The notes under the pieces were generated by a model that made no database searches, was not told the origin of the DNA, and saw nothing but the letters and a program-made list of their open reading frames with translations. A stretch of 64,000 nucleotides of DNA from Fusarium oxysporum f. sp. lycopersici 4287 (taxonomy: Eukaryota; Ascomycota; Sordariomycetes; Hypocreales; Nectriaceae). A program made the translations under genes and the position numbers. The stretch is taken from the NCBI RefSeq assembly GCF_000149955.1, contig NC_030987.1, forward strand, positions 2,447,236-2,511,235, written 5' to 3'. Within the stretch, counting starts at the first letter, position 1. Each line of letters opens with the position of its first letter. Of the stretch, positions 13,101 through 24,497 are shown piece by piece.

Positions 13101-16100
13101 CGAGGTGATTGACCGTATTCTCGCTGCCTACCCTGATGCCGAGACCCAGATCATCAACGCCCAGGATGTTCAGCACTTCCTTATCATGTGCATGCGACCC
13201 ACTCAGAAGCCTGTCACTTTCATCCCTGTCTTTGACGACAACTTCGAGTTCTACTTCAAGAAGGACTCCCTGTGGCAATCTGAGGATCTCGATGCCGTCG
13301 TTGGCCAGGATGTTGGCCGAACCTGCATCCTTCAGGGACCTGCCGCTGCCAAGTTCTCCACTGAGATTGATCAACCCATCAAGTCTATCCTTGACGGCAT
13401 CCACGAGTCTCATGTTGAGTACCTTACCCGGGATCTTTACAACAACAACAAGGCTACCATCCCTTACATCGAGTACTTCGGTGGTAAGCTTGTTGACCCC
13501 GAGATGCCCCTTGATGTCGAGGGCTTGACTGTCAGCTATGACACCTACAAGAACACCTACCGCTTGTCATCGTCTGCCGCTGCCACTCTCCCTGAGCTCG
13601 ACTCATGGCTGTCTTTGCTTGCTGGACCCAACCGCAACTGGCGCCATGCTCTGCTCATGGCCGATGTTGTTGCTCAAGGCCAGAAGTTCCAGACCAACCC
13701 TATCCGACGCATCTTTGCTCCTTCTCGTGGTCTGTTTGTTGAGATCTCTTACCCCAATGATCCTTCCAAGACTACCATTGTTGTTCGTGAGCAACCCCGT
13801 CACAACCAGTACATCGACGTCATTGAGGTTAAGCTTGTCGGCGAGAACAAGATCCAGGTCAACATGATCAAGGAGACCACTGCTCTCGGTAAGCCTGCTG
13901 CTCTGCCTCTGGAGTTCACCTACCACCCTGAGGCTGGATACTCTCCTATCCGTGAGGTCATGGAGGGCCGCAACGACCGCATCAAGGAGTTTTACTGGAA
14001 GGCGTGGTTCGGCGAGGAGCCTCTCGACCTCGACGCTGATGTTACTGCTAAGTTCGATGGTGGCAAGACTACCATCACTGGCGAGGCTATCAACGATTTC
14101 GTGCACGCTGTTGGCAACCACGGAGAGGCTTTTGTCGACCGACCTGGTAAGACTGTCTATGCTCCCATGGACTTTGCCATTGTTATCGGCTGGAAGGCCA
14201 TTACCAAGCCTATCTTCCCTCGCACCATTGATGGTGACCTTCTGAAGCTTGTCCATCTCTCCAACCAGTTCCGCATGATCCCCGGCGCAGAGCCTCTCAA
14301 GAAGGGAGACGAGGTCTCCACCACTGCCCAGATCAACGCTGTCATCAACCAGGAGGCTGGCAAGATGGTTGAGGTCTGTGGTACTCTCGTCCGTGATGGC
14401 AAGCCTGTCATGGAGGTCACCTCCCAATTCTTGTACCGTGGTACTTACACCGACTACGAGAACACCTTTCAACGAAAGGTCGAGACTCCTATCCAGCTTC
14501 ATCTGGCCACCACTCGGGATGTTGCTATCCTTCGATCCAAGCAGTGGTTCTCCGTCGACGAGCTTCCTCAGAACATCGACTTGCTTGGCCAGACCCTGAC
14601 TTTCCGTCTCCAGAGCTTGGTTCGCTACAAGAACAAGGCTGTCTTCAGCAGCATTGAGACCCGAGGCCAGGTTCTGCTTGAGCTCCCCACCAAGGAGATC
14701 ATCCAGGTCGGTAGCGTCGACTATGAGACCGGAGAGTCTCATGGTAACCCCGTTGTTGATTACCTTGAGCGCAACGGCCAGCCTATCGACCAGCCCATCA
14801 ACTTCGAGAACTCCATCCCTCTCAGCGGCAAGTCTCCTCTCGCTCTCCGAGCCCCTGCCTCCAACGAGAATTACGCTCGTGTGTCCGGTGACTACAACCC
14901 CATCCACGTCTCTCGTGTCTTCTCCAGCTATGCCAACCTCCCTGGCACCATCACCCATGGCATGTACTCTAGTGCATCCGTGCGAAGCCTGATCGAGACC
15001 TGGGCCGCCGAGAACAACATTGGCCGTGTCCGAAGCTTCCACGCCTCGCTTGTTGGCATGGTTCTGCCCAACGATGAGCTCGAGGTTAAGCTTCAACACA
15101 CTGGCATGGTCTCTGGTCGCAAGATCATCAAGGTTGAGGTCCGCAACAAGGAGACCGAGGACAAGGTTCTCGAGGGTGAGGCTGAGGTTGAACAGCCTGT
15201 GACTGCCTATGTCTTCACTGGACAGGGTTCTCAGGAACAGGGTATGGGTATGGAGTTGTACGCCAGCAGTCCCGTTGCCAAGGAGGTCTGGGATCGCGCC
15301 GACAAGTACCTCCTCGACGCCTATGGTAAGTTACATGAATCAGTACTATCGATGTGCATCTGCTAATATATCCCAGGTTTCTCCATTACCAACATTGTCA
15401 AGAACAACCCTAAGGAGCTCACTATTCACTTCGGTGGTCCCCGTGGTAAGGCTATCCGCCAGAACTACATTGCGATGACTTTCGAGACCGTCGCTGCGGA
15501 TGGTAGCATCAAGTCCGAGAAGATTTTCAAGGAGATTGATGAGACCACTACTTCATACACCTACCGCTCCCCTACTGGTCTTCTCTCGGCCACTCAGTTC
15601 ACTCAGCCTGCCCTTACCTTGATGGAGAAGGCTAGCTTTGAGGATATGAAGGCCAAGGGACTTGTGCCTAACAACAGCACCTTCGCTGGTCACTCTCTCG
15701 GTGAATACTCGGCCCTTGCTGCCCTTGCCGAGGTCATGCCAATTGAGAGTTTGGTGTCCGTTGTGTTCTACCGTGGTCTCACCATGCAGGTTGCCGTCGA
15801 GCGTGATGCGGCTGGCCGATCTAACTACTCCATGTGCGCTGTTAACCCCAGCCGCATCAGCAAGACCTTCAACGAAGCCGCTCTCCAGTTCGTTGTTGAC
15901 AACATTGCTGAGGAGACTGGCTGGCTCCTTGAGATTGTCAACTACAACATTGCCAATATGCAGTATGTTTGCGCTGGTGATCTCCGTGCGCTCGACACTC
16001 TTGCTGGTGTGACCAACTTCATCAAGATCCAGAAGATTGATATTGAAGAGGTCAAGGACAACATCGAGGAGGTTAAGGGACACCTCCGCGAGATCATTCG

Positions 16101-16494
16101 CGGCTGTGCCGAGAAGACTCTTGCCAAGCCCACTCCTCTTGAGCTGGAGCGTGGCTTCGCTACCATCCCTCTCCGTGGTATCGATGTGCCCTTCCACTCA
16201 ACCTTCCTTCGATCTGGTGTCAAGCCTTTCCGATCTTTCTTGCTCAAGAAGATCAACAAGACATCCATCGACCCCTCCAAGTTGGTTGGAAAGTATATTC
16301 CCAACGTGACGGCCAAGCCGTTCGCGCTGACCAAGGAGTACTTCGAGGATGTGTACAAGCTGACCAACTCACCCAAGATTGGTGCCGTGCTGGCCAACTG
16401 GGAGAAGTATAACCAGGATGAGACCGCTACCAACGGTGTTGAGGGTAGCGACAGCTCCAGTGGCGAGTATGAAGGCTCTGGCCGTGCTGCTTGA
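10129..16494 (+). CDS. fas1: Fatty acid synthase subunit beta (type I fungal FAS)
   Basis: Beta chain of the fungal FAS. Exons are 10129-15325 and 15377-16494, giving 2104 residues, normal for the family. Domains in order: acetyltransferase with GHSQG (Ser286); an FMN-type enoyl reductase starting near residue 600 (GMTPATVPW, then a Gly-rich AGGGY); a hot-dog dehydratase with the MaoC-like signature [10 protein letters not shown] near 1585; and the malonyl/palmitoyl transferase with GHSLG (Ser1839). The 51-base intron is phase 1 and lies just upstream of the transferase core. The C-terminus ends in a short Ser/Glu/Gly-rich tail. The start at 10129 is the first ATG of the long frame and follows a plausible 5' UTR intron acceptor. 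The protein works with the alpha chain encoded divergently at 342-6019. No sign of damage; very sure. Confidence 0.97.
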
Positions 16495-17237
16495 GTGAAC
16501 TAAAAAAACAAAAGAGAAAGGGAAATATAATAAAAAAGAGGAAAGGGACCATGCAAAGACATGATATAACGGAAGATTAGAGATGGATGGATGATCACGA
16601 AGAGAGTTTACAGATTCCCGGCCGGATTGTTATCTTGGCATGAGTATATTACGATGTATCTTGTTATCTTTAGCTAGAGGGGCGTTTGTTTTTGCTACAA
16701 GTTTAGACAATTTTGAATGTTTGATGACATTTGGCTCACGAATCGAATAACGTATCTCGTCCTGTGAAAGCCTGGATGCGCAAGTTTGTGATGTTGGTTC
16801 GCTACCGATGCTGTCGTACAAGTGAAGCTCGTGTAGGAAATAATTGACGAGATAACGAAATACCTGGCATTGATGGGTATGCCTCGGCTCGGCGATTGTA
16901 CCACCCTACCTTTGGATCCCACTGGTTCCGAGCGGTAGCGGTCGGCTGCCGGCGACAGCCGGAGACGGACAAGTGGTGGAGATGGCCTATCAGGGGAATC
17001 AAGTCCGCTTTGGTCGCTAACAATATCGCAAACATAGATAAGTTTACGTGTTCATGAATTCGTATATAATGTCCAAGGGGGAAGGGCTTTAGATTCGCCC
17101 TTCTTGTCCTCTGGTTTTCTCTTTTCTCTTTTCTTTCGGCTCTGTTCGCTATTACATCATCCCCACTTGGCATCTTACCTCCTATTGCTCAACAACACAG
17201 CGAACACTTGAGAGGTTAAGACATAGAGGAATCTACA
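16495..17237. other. FAS beta 3' flank and guanine deaminase promoter
   Basis: No gene seen. AATAAA occurs at 16529-16534, and A-rich sequence directly follows the FAS beta stop. The remainder should contain the guanine deaminase promoter. Confidence 0.6.
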
Positions 17238-18682
17238 ATGACGGGCTTAAAGAAACAAGTCTTTGTGGGGACGTTCATATCCAGCAAAAATCCCAAAGAG
17301 CTTGACTATCAGCATGATACGATTGTATGTGTTGATGGAGAGGGTAGAATTGTCAAGGTCGATACAGAGGGCGGTAGTACCGAGCAGATTGGAAAGAGAC
17401 TACGTGAAACTCTGGACTGGGAGCTCAGCGATGTAGATGTTCATATTGCGAAGCCCGGCCAGTTCTTCTTCCCTGGTTTTGTTGGTGAGTGATACAGCCC
17501 TCGTTTCCAAGAAACACACTGACAGAAACACCAGACTCACATGTGCATGCATCTCAATACCCAAATGTGGGAATCTTTGGAAAGACCACTCTCCTAGACT
17601 GGCTGGAAAAATACACATTCCCTCTAGAGTCAAGTCTAAAGGACTTGAGCAAGGCAAAGCGAGTATATGGCTCATGTGTTCGACGGACACTATCCCATGG
17701 AACGACAACAGCGGCTTACTATGCTACCATCGACGTAGCAGCAACGAACCTTCTCGCTGATCTCTGCCTGGAGATAGGACAACGAGCTCTTGTTGGACGC
17801 GTGTGTATGGACAACCCTGACATGTGTCCAAGCTACTATCGCGATGAGAGTGTCGAAGAAGGTCTTGAAAAAACGAGACAGACGATTCGACATGTTCAAA
17901 AAATCGACCCTGAGTTTAAACTTGTATCACCGGTGCTGACACCACGATTTGCACCCACTTGCTCAAGCGAATCGATGAAGGGACTGGCGAAGATCCAAAA
18001 GGAACTGGATCTTCCTGTTCAGACACACGTTTCCGAGAACGAAGGAGAAGTCGAACTTGTCGCAAAGCTGTTTCCGGAGTCGGAGTCGTATACGCAATTG
18101 TACGATGATTGCGGTCTTCTTACCACCCGGACGATTCTTGCGCACGCGATTCACTTGACCGAAGCGGAAGCAAAGCTGATTGCACAGCGGGGGAGCAAAA
18201 TCTCGCATTGTCCCTGCAGCAACAGTTCACTCACGAGCGGTTCTGCACGCGTAAGATGGCTCTGGGACAAGGGGATTACAGTTGGCCTCGGTACAGACAT
18301 GAGCGGCGGCTACAGCCCTTCCATTCTCGAAGCAGCGCGTCAAGCAGCCCTTGTGAGTCGACACGTTGCGATGGGAATGGACGAGGAAAAGGAGCGGAGC
18401 AAGTTGACGGTCGAAGAGGTGCTTTATCTTGCAACTCGCGGCGGTGCAGAGGTTGTTGGACTGGCTGATAGAATCGGTGGGTTCGAGGAGGGAATGGAGT
18501 GGGATGCCCAGTTGATAGGACTAGGGAGTGTTGATGAGGATGGCGTGGCGGAGGATGACGGGAATGTGAATGTTTTCGGGTGGGAAACCTGGGAGGAGAA
18601 GATTGCGAAGTGGCTGTTTAATGGAGATGACAGGAATGTCAAGAGGGTTTGGGTCAGAGGGAGAACGGTTCATGTGAGATAG
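17238..18682 (+). CDS. Guanine deaminase (amidohydrolase)
   Basis: Predicted guanine aminohydrolase converting guanine to xanthine and ammonia in purine salvage and nitrogen use, probably cytosolic. Exons are 17238-17484 and 17535-18682, giving 464 residues. The 50-base phase-1 intron is placed so that the family signature PGFVDSHVHASQYPN is rebuilt across the junction. Metal-binding amidohydrolase residues are visible: His85-x-His87, a His in THVSEN, a His in LAHAIHL, and the Asp of GLGTDMSGG near residue 335. Length matches fungal and animal guanine deaminases. The start at 17238 gives an N-terminus typical of the family (KKQVFVGTFI). An atrazine-type chlorohydrolase relative is the main alternative, but the HASQYPN signature favours guanine deaminase. 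Confidence 0.93.
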
Positions 18683-19295
18683 GTAAAGGACAAAGAGATG
18701 AGCCGAGACAAACTGTCCATGTTGTTTCAGACATGATAACAAACGCTGGCACCAATGCTATTTGTTGGTACAGCAGCAGAGCAGTACGATCTCTGCCCTC
18801 GTGATCACCAGCGTCAATGTTTCACTTGATTTCATGCTCATTCAGCCCCAATATGCCATGCCTTAATAAAAAGAGGTGTGCTACGAACCCATGATGGGAT
18901 TGCTGCCCTAGGCTTTTCTCTGTCACTTCATCACTGACAATACATGCCATTACTGACTTGATTTGTGTAATAGCTTTAACTGATTGTGTACATTAATATG
19001 AACTCCTGCCTACCAACCCGAGGCATGGCACTTTCTGTGAAGAAAACACGACAGATGCTATTCCCAGGTGAAGCCTTGGCTTCACTGATATATCCTCCAT
19101 ACTCGCACAAAAACTACCAACCAACCTCCCCCGTTATGGTTCTTAGCCCTCATATAATGGCCGAGACTCCATCTCCAATGACAGACACTCGTAACTGGGA
19201 GGCCTCGATGTGACTTCCATTCCGAGACTGCATCACTCCCCAGTCGAGCGGCTTCTCACTTCGGCCCTGCGTCTTCCCAACGCTTTGACAGCCTT
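18683..19295. other. Convergent intergenic stretch
   Basis: Lies between the 3' ends of guanine deaminase (plus) and the decapeptide-repeat gene (minus). No gene, RNA or repeat recognised. Confidence 0.6.
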
Positions 19296-22200
19296 TCAAT
19301 ATTCATGGCTTTCAGGGTCGGAAGGGAGCATTTCATAATCAGCGTTGAAGAGACTTTGGTTGCCCGCGCTTGTGAAAGAGTTCTCATAGGTCAGGTATTT
19401 GTCGTTTGCGAAATCGCTAGCCCGAGGAGTGATGATCTGTTGGCTGGCACTAGGAGGTCGTCCACCAAAGGCGTAAGGGTCTCTGTAATCGACGTGGTCA
19501 AGTCTAGCGCGTGCGAGAATGGTTGGGTTGAAGACGTTGTTTGGGGTGGGGTTCGCAACTCTAGGGAGATCGGCTCCAGTGATCTCACCTCTAACGTTCT
19601 CGGGCTTCTTGACCGTACGGCCGTTGCTCTTGCTGGCCCTGCTAGGCTTACTGGCCTTGGTGACTCTATTGGGCTTCTGCTTGTTCGTGGCGTTGCCATT
19701 GCCCTGAGGATTAGTGCTGATAGAGGCATTGTCCTGGATCACATTGTTGTAGGAGGCGGCACCGTAAATGCTGTTGTTAATAGGGAGATTGCCCTGGACT
19801 CCGTAGTTGACAGAGGTATTGTCTTGAAAGTTGATATCAGAGGAGGCATTGTTCTGAGTACCGTTGTCGATAGAGGCATTACTGAAAAGGCTGGTGTCAA
19901 AAGGGGCATCGCCCTGAACACTGTAGTCGAGGGAGGTACTGCACTGAGTACTGTTGCCGAGAGAGGCATTGCCGTAAAGGCTGGTGTCAAGACGGGTATT
20001 GTCCTCGATAGAGAAGTCGAGAGAGGTACTTCCCTGAGTGCAGTTGTCGAGAGAGGTAATTCTCTGAAAACCATTGGTGGTGATGTTAGTGTTCTGCATA
20101 TCATTGGTAGCAAAGAGAGTGTCCTGGGGACTGTTCTGCATAAATCCATTATCCTGAGACCCCAAGTTGAGGAAGTCAGTGCTTTGAGGGTCAAAGTCGT
20201 CAAAGGCATCACTCTGGAGTCCGTTATCCATCACAGTCCCGTCAGGAACCCAGTTGTCCTGCATGCCGCTGTCCTGCATGCCGCTGTCCTGCATGTCATA
20301 GTTGTTGAGAGGAGCGCCTTGAAAGTCCATGGACATAGCAGGAGTGTTGTCGATCTGAGCGTATGGTTGATAGGCCCAGTTGTTCGGAGGAAGTGAGCCG
20401 TTGTTCATGGCGAGTGCACTAACCATGTTGTCAGTGTTCAGAGCGTTTCCATCCATAGTATTGTTGAGAGCCATAGAACCGTTGATAGTGATAGGATTGC
20501 CAACATCCATGGCACTGTTGACATCAGTCATGTTGGCATATCCGATTGCGCCTCCAGTATCGGCATTTTCACCGATATTGGCTGAAGTCTCAATGGGAAC
20601 ACCATCAATGTTGATGTAGCCACTTGTGTTGGCATGGATACTATCGTTGAGGTTGTCATCGATCGGAGTAGGGGCTTCGACCGTTTCACCAGTCGTCGCA
20701 CCGGGAGCGGTAGTGGTATCGACATGGATTACATCGTCAGGAAAGGTCATCTCAACGAATTCGTCGAGATTCATCTCAGGCGGTTCCAGACCCTGAGACT
20801 GTGCCTCCTGGATTTCACGATCTTTAGCCTCAATGGCAGCAATGATTGCTTGAACCTCGTTCTCCTTCTTAGCGATGTCCTGTTTCGACAGTCGCTAGAC
20901 ACAACATGTTAGTAAGTTCCTCATCAGAATCGTAAGCACTGTAACTCACTGCGTTTCCTGTATTTCGAGCTGAATGTTCTAATCCTTTGATTTTCTTAAT
21001 GTCCACCGATTGAGCTTTTTCGGCCTGGCACACTTTTCCATCCATATCTTGTAACATTTTGTTCTTGAGGGGGTCGGGGATGGCATCCCATTCTCGAGCG
21101 TTGCCGCCAAGGAAGACAGCCTTGAGGCGCCACCAGTTCATCTCGACTTGTAACCTGCTAATGATTTTCTTGAGGTTTTTCTCTTTCTCTTCCCGTCGCT
21201 CACGGGTTCCCTTTGCAGCTAAGTTGTTGCGCCCAAGATCAACCTGCTTCTGTCGGTTGAGAATGATTTCGTTCCTTCGTCGCAGGACTTCCTCCAGACG
21301 AAGGTCTTGAACTCCGGGCGGCATCTGGTAGGTACTACCAACAAATTCCTTGGGAGGCTGCCGAGGAAGTGCAGAGACGGGGGGGATGGGAATCTTGAAA
21401 GCCTGATTCTTGAGCTCAGCCTGAATCATCTTGAAGCGACCATCAACATCGTCCTTGGGAAGAGCAGGATCGGGACCCAAGCCAACTTGGCTGAGCTTGA
21501 CACCTCCGACGAGCATTGCGTGAGCACGAGGGTCCATAGAGCTAGCGTCATACTGTTCCTGAAGCTGGGGGTCAATCGGAGGGTCAATGGCTGTCTGTTG
21601 ATTTTCCGCGCCCATCTCGGAGGATGGGTCGCCGGGCAGGTCCTCAAGAGCTTGAAGGCCTGCAGCTACTGGGGCCGTGTCTTGTTCAAGCGCAGCCGGG
21701 TTAGCAACGCCCTGGTTGTCAGCAGCTTGTTGAGCAGCAGCAGCAGCATGGATTCTCTTGTGTTCGCGGATAGCCAGGTCAACAAGTCCCTTAATGACAC
21801 ACGCTTTAAGACTGCCGTCTTTTCCGTATCTGTCTCTGTGGAATTGCTTGAACGCTTCAGAGAAACCAGGGATCTCCCACCATGCACCAGGGACGGGATC
21901 AGAACGGGGTGCTTGGATCTGGAGTGGTTGAGCCGGTTGATGTGCCGGTAGAGAGATCGTAGAAGGAGGTGCGTGAATCTGAGGTTGAGCCGGCTGAGAT
22001 GCCTGTAGAGCGGGCTTCTTGGTAGGGGGGCCTTCCTGGGAAGTTGAAGGTTCGACACTGTCGATAGATCGCTTCAGAGATTTGCTCGGCTGCTTGGCCT
22101 TCTTAGAAGAGGGTGCTTCGGTTTGAGGGTGCTGAACCTGTTGAGGCCCCTGTGGAATAGACAATTGAGATGTTGAAACTTGCTCTTGAGCCTTCGTAGG

Positions 22201-22449
22201 CTGTCTTCTTCTGGCCTTCTTAGCAGGGGGCGCTCCGGTCTGAGGTTGTTGAGACTGTTCGGTGACTGGCACAGTAGGTAGCTGGAGAGTAGTTGATGTC
22301 TGAGCTGCTTGGGATCCAGCAGCCTGTGGGAAACTGGTGCCAAAAGCTCTGACAGATGCAATGGCTTCTTCCGCAGACCCAGGTGGCAGATGTACTTGAG
22401 ACAACGGGCGTGCAGGTTGAAGAGGCTTCAAGGGAAGTCCTTCAGACAT
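19296..22449 (-). CDS. Unrecognised protein with NLS-like motifs, coiled coil and decapeptide repeats
   Basis: I do not recognise the family. Exons on the minus strand are 22449-20950 and 20894-19296, joined by a 55-base phase-0 intron, giving 1032 residues. The start is the ATG at 22449; the frame runs on upstream only from a TTG codon. The first 190 residues are Pro/Gln-rich with three related basic motifs (PPAKKARRR near 74-82, SSKKAK near 114-119, PPTKKP near 141-146) that look like nuclear localisation signals. A more ordered block follows at about 188-232 (GAWWEIPGFSEAF...). Residues about 380-540 are charged and probably coiled-coil. Residues 721-900 are eighteen decapeptides rich in Asn, Ser, Asp and Gln. 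A basic Lys/Arg/Pro segment follows at about 905-930. A nuclear structural or regulatory role is possible, but no function can be assigned. Confidence 0.8.
19695..20234 (-). repeat. 18-copy decapeptide (30-nt) tandem array inside a CDS
   Basis: Encodes residues 721-900 of the unrecognised protein as 18 consecutive ten-residue units with no insertion or deletion. The approximate pattern is S-(L/I/V)-(D/N/G)-x-(S/T/G)-(hydrophobic)-Q-(G/D/N)-(N/S/D)-(A/T). Gln at position 7 is present in most units; clear examples are SLDNCTQGST and SLDYSVQGDA. The nucleotide copies have diverged, but the 30-base period is kept. Confidence 0.9.
20256..20295 (-). repeat. Perfect 15-nt tandem repeat inside a CDS
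   Basis: The unit gtcctgcatgccgct occurs twice in full (20256-20270 and 20271-20285), followed by ten bases of a third copy. It encodes MQDSG pentapeptides just before the decapeptide array. Unlike that array it is undiverged, so it probably arose recently. Confidence 0.9.
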
Positions 22450-24497
22450 CGTGTCTTCTGGACGCGAAACCGCGTGGGGAATAAATAGAATGGGGTTATA
22501 GTGTGAAGGTGATTCTGTGATCAATGTATCGTGTAGTGATTAAGGGTAGATGTGACGTGCGGCAGTGAATAGCTGCACAAGTCGTAGGTGGGAGATACAG
22601 TAGTGCAGTGATGCAGTGATGTGGTGCAAAGGGATGAAATGACAAAGCAAGAGATGCCCGTGATTAAAAGAGAGATCAAAGGAAGATGCTCCAAATGATA
22701 AAAGTGTGTTATGGTAAAAAAGAAGTTTTGGTTTGTGAGAGTAATGTTGTGGTGGGAGAAGATGAGAAGAGGAGAAAGGAAGAGATGAGGGAACGAAGTG
22801 GGTGGAGCAACCAAGAAGGCAGAACAGCAAACGCAGTGAAGCGGACCTCGAACTGCCAGCGTCAGTAGAAATAGCGGGCAAAGCAGTCGAGACAAGCCAG
22901 TGAGTTCCCTACATGGAAATCTCGCAGTGGCATAGGGGCATTATGAGCTAATGCACTTGGTCACTGCGAGGTATAGTCCGCCCATGACGGTGGAGGCACG
23001 CGTAGACAGACAGTTTATAGGTAGGAGATGCGCCTGAAGACGTGATCAAGAAAAGAGAACGTCACGGGCAGAGCAACAGGTTATTTCCCTTCTGATGCAA
23101 TGGAAGCCATACGCTGCAATTTTGTTTGGCAGCCCACGTGAGCATATCTCATGCGCCTTTGACAACATCCTCTAAATAAGCAATTCTGAGCATGTTATGA
23201 TATGTATCTATATCGAATATATAATATTTTTGCAAGTGATGCATGTCTATGAAGCTATATCATCGAGTGTCTGGCGGACCCTATGCGTTGAAGTCGAGAG
23301 TGGAGCTCCATATCCCGGAACTGTAGAGCCTCTATCCCCCACATCAAGTTGATACGCATGGAAATAAACGGCCAATCGCCCGGGTGAAGAAAACACATGA
23401 CGTGGTTACTCGCGAGGGTGCACGAGGCGTAACATGCAAGGAAAACAATTCTAGCAAGAATGCACTCTGATAGTTGTTTATCTACTTCAAGCTCTTACTA
23501 TTATTGCAGAAATGCTAAAAAGAGCAATCTTTGGTGAGTCATTCGTTATCATTTCTTTTGTTGGTGTCTTAATTCGTCCTGGTGGTTTACCCCCCAACTC
23601 GCCAACTCGCCCCATTACCGGCATTCACTAGTATGCAAGCTTCCAAAACCCGACTCGGAGGACCGCTTATATCGTGTCTTCATCTACAATGTTTTTTTTG
23701 GAGTCGTATCGATCGTTCCGCTTCATCACAGCTAACTCGTCTCCTGGTTCGTGTCGTAGGCAGTCACCGCATCGATAGTACACGTCAAAACAGCTCGCCG
23801 AATCATTGAACTATCAAGACGAAAAAGACATAGAAACAATGCCACGAAATCTCAGTACGTCGGGATGCATTTTCCAAAGCGCTGGATCGTCCAGTGTTGA
23901 TGGGCGAAAATAGGGGTCATGGTTGGCGTTGGCGTTGGCCGTCAGCAGCCTCGTTGGTGATGCGCCTACATCAATGAGGAGAAGGAGAAAAGGTATTTGA
24001 GATCGAGAGGACGAAATAATCCATCCAGGAATCAATCTACTGAGATGAACATGTTCACACGTTTTGTCATAGTCTTACTGAACATATTTTTTCACCACCC
24101 TTCTTCAAATTACACCCGCGCCCTTTGTTTGAACATCACCCAGCACTCACTCACATACAACCAGCATTGATCTCATTGCTAATCTCTTCCTTTACCAGTC
24201 ATTCACACCATCATAGATCGCGAACCATCCCCAGAAAGAAACGATTCGTCAAGAACTCAAAAGATTAATAGGAATTGAATTTCCACATGCCAAAAGACTT
24301 GGCTTTTCGACAACACATCGCTGTCCGCTTCATGGTATCTAAAAGCACCGTGCCGCTCCCATACTCAAGTCATGTCTCGAGTCCATCAAGGCCGTTATCC
24401 ACCCGAAAGAGAGTGTCCCAATACGCCGCCGCGAATACGTTGCCCCCTTTTTCCAATCCCTATGGCTTGCTTGCCGCTATCTTGACCAGAGCCCTGC
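22450..24497. other. 2.0 kb intergenic stretch between two minus-strand genes
   Basis: Holds the 3' region of xyr1 (right side) and the promoter of the decapeptide-repeat gene (left side). Open frames are short. The longest (22521-22895) is a low-complexity Leu/Ser/His/Phe frame on the CT-rich strand. A local AT-rich patch lies near 23165-23240. No gene supported. Confidence 0.6.

Noticed and set aside
11503..15099. Long antisense open frames (636 and 498 codons) opposite FAS beta
   Set aside because: Same explanation as for FAS alpha; the sense strand carries clear catalytic motifs throughout.
19695..20234. Pentapeptide-repeat (A(D/N)LxX) protein
   Set aside because: Hydrophobic positions are 2 and 6 of a ten-residue unit, not every fifth residue, so the fold of that family does not fit.
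19305..20396. 363-codon plus-strand frame through the decapeptide array
   Set aside because: It mirrors the 30-base repeat on the opposite strand. The sense frame continues in phase across an intron into a longer protein, so the antisense frame is a by-product.
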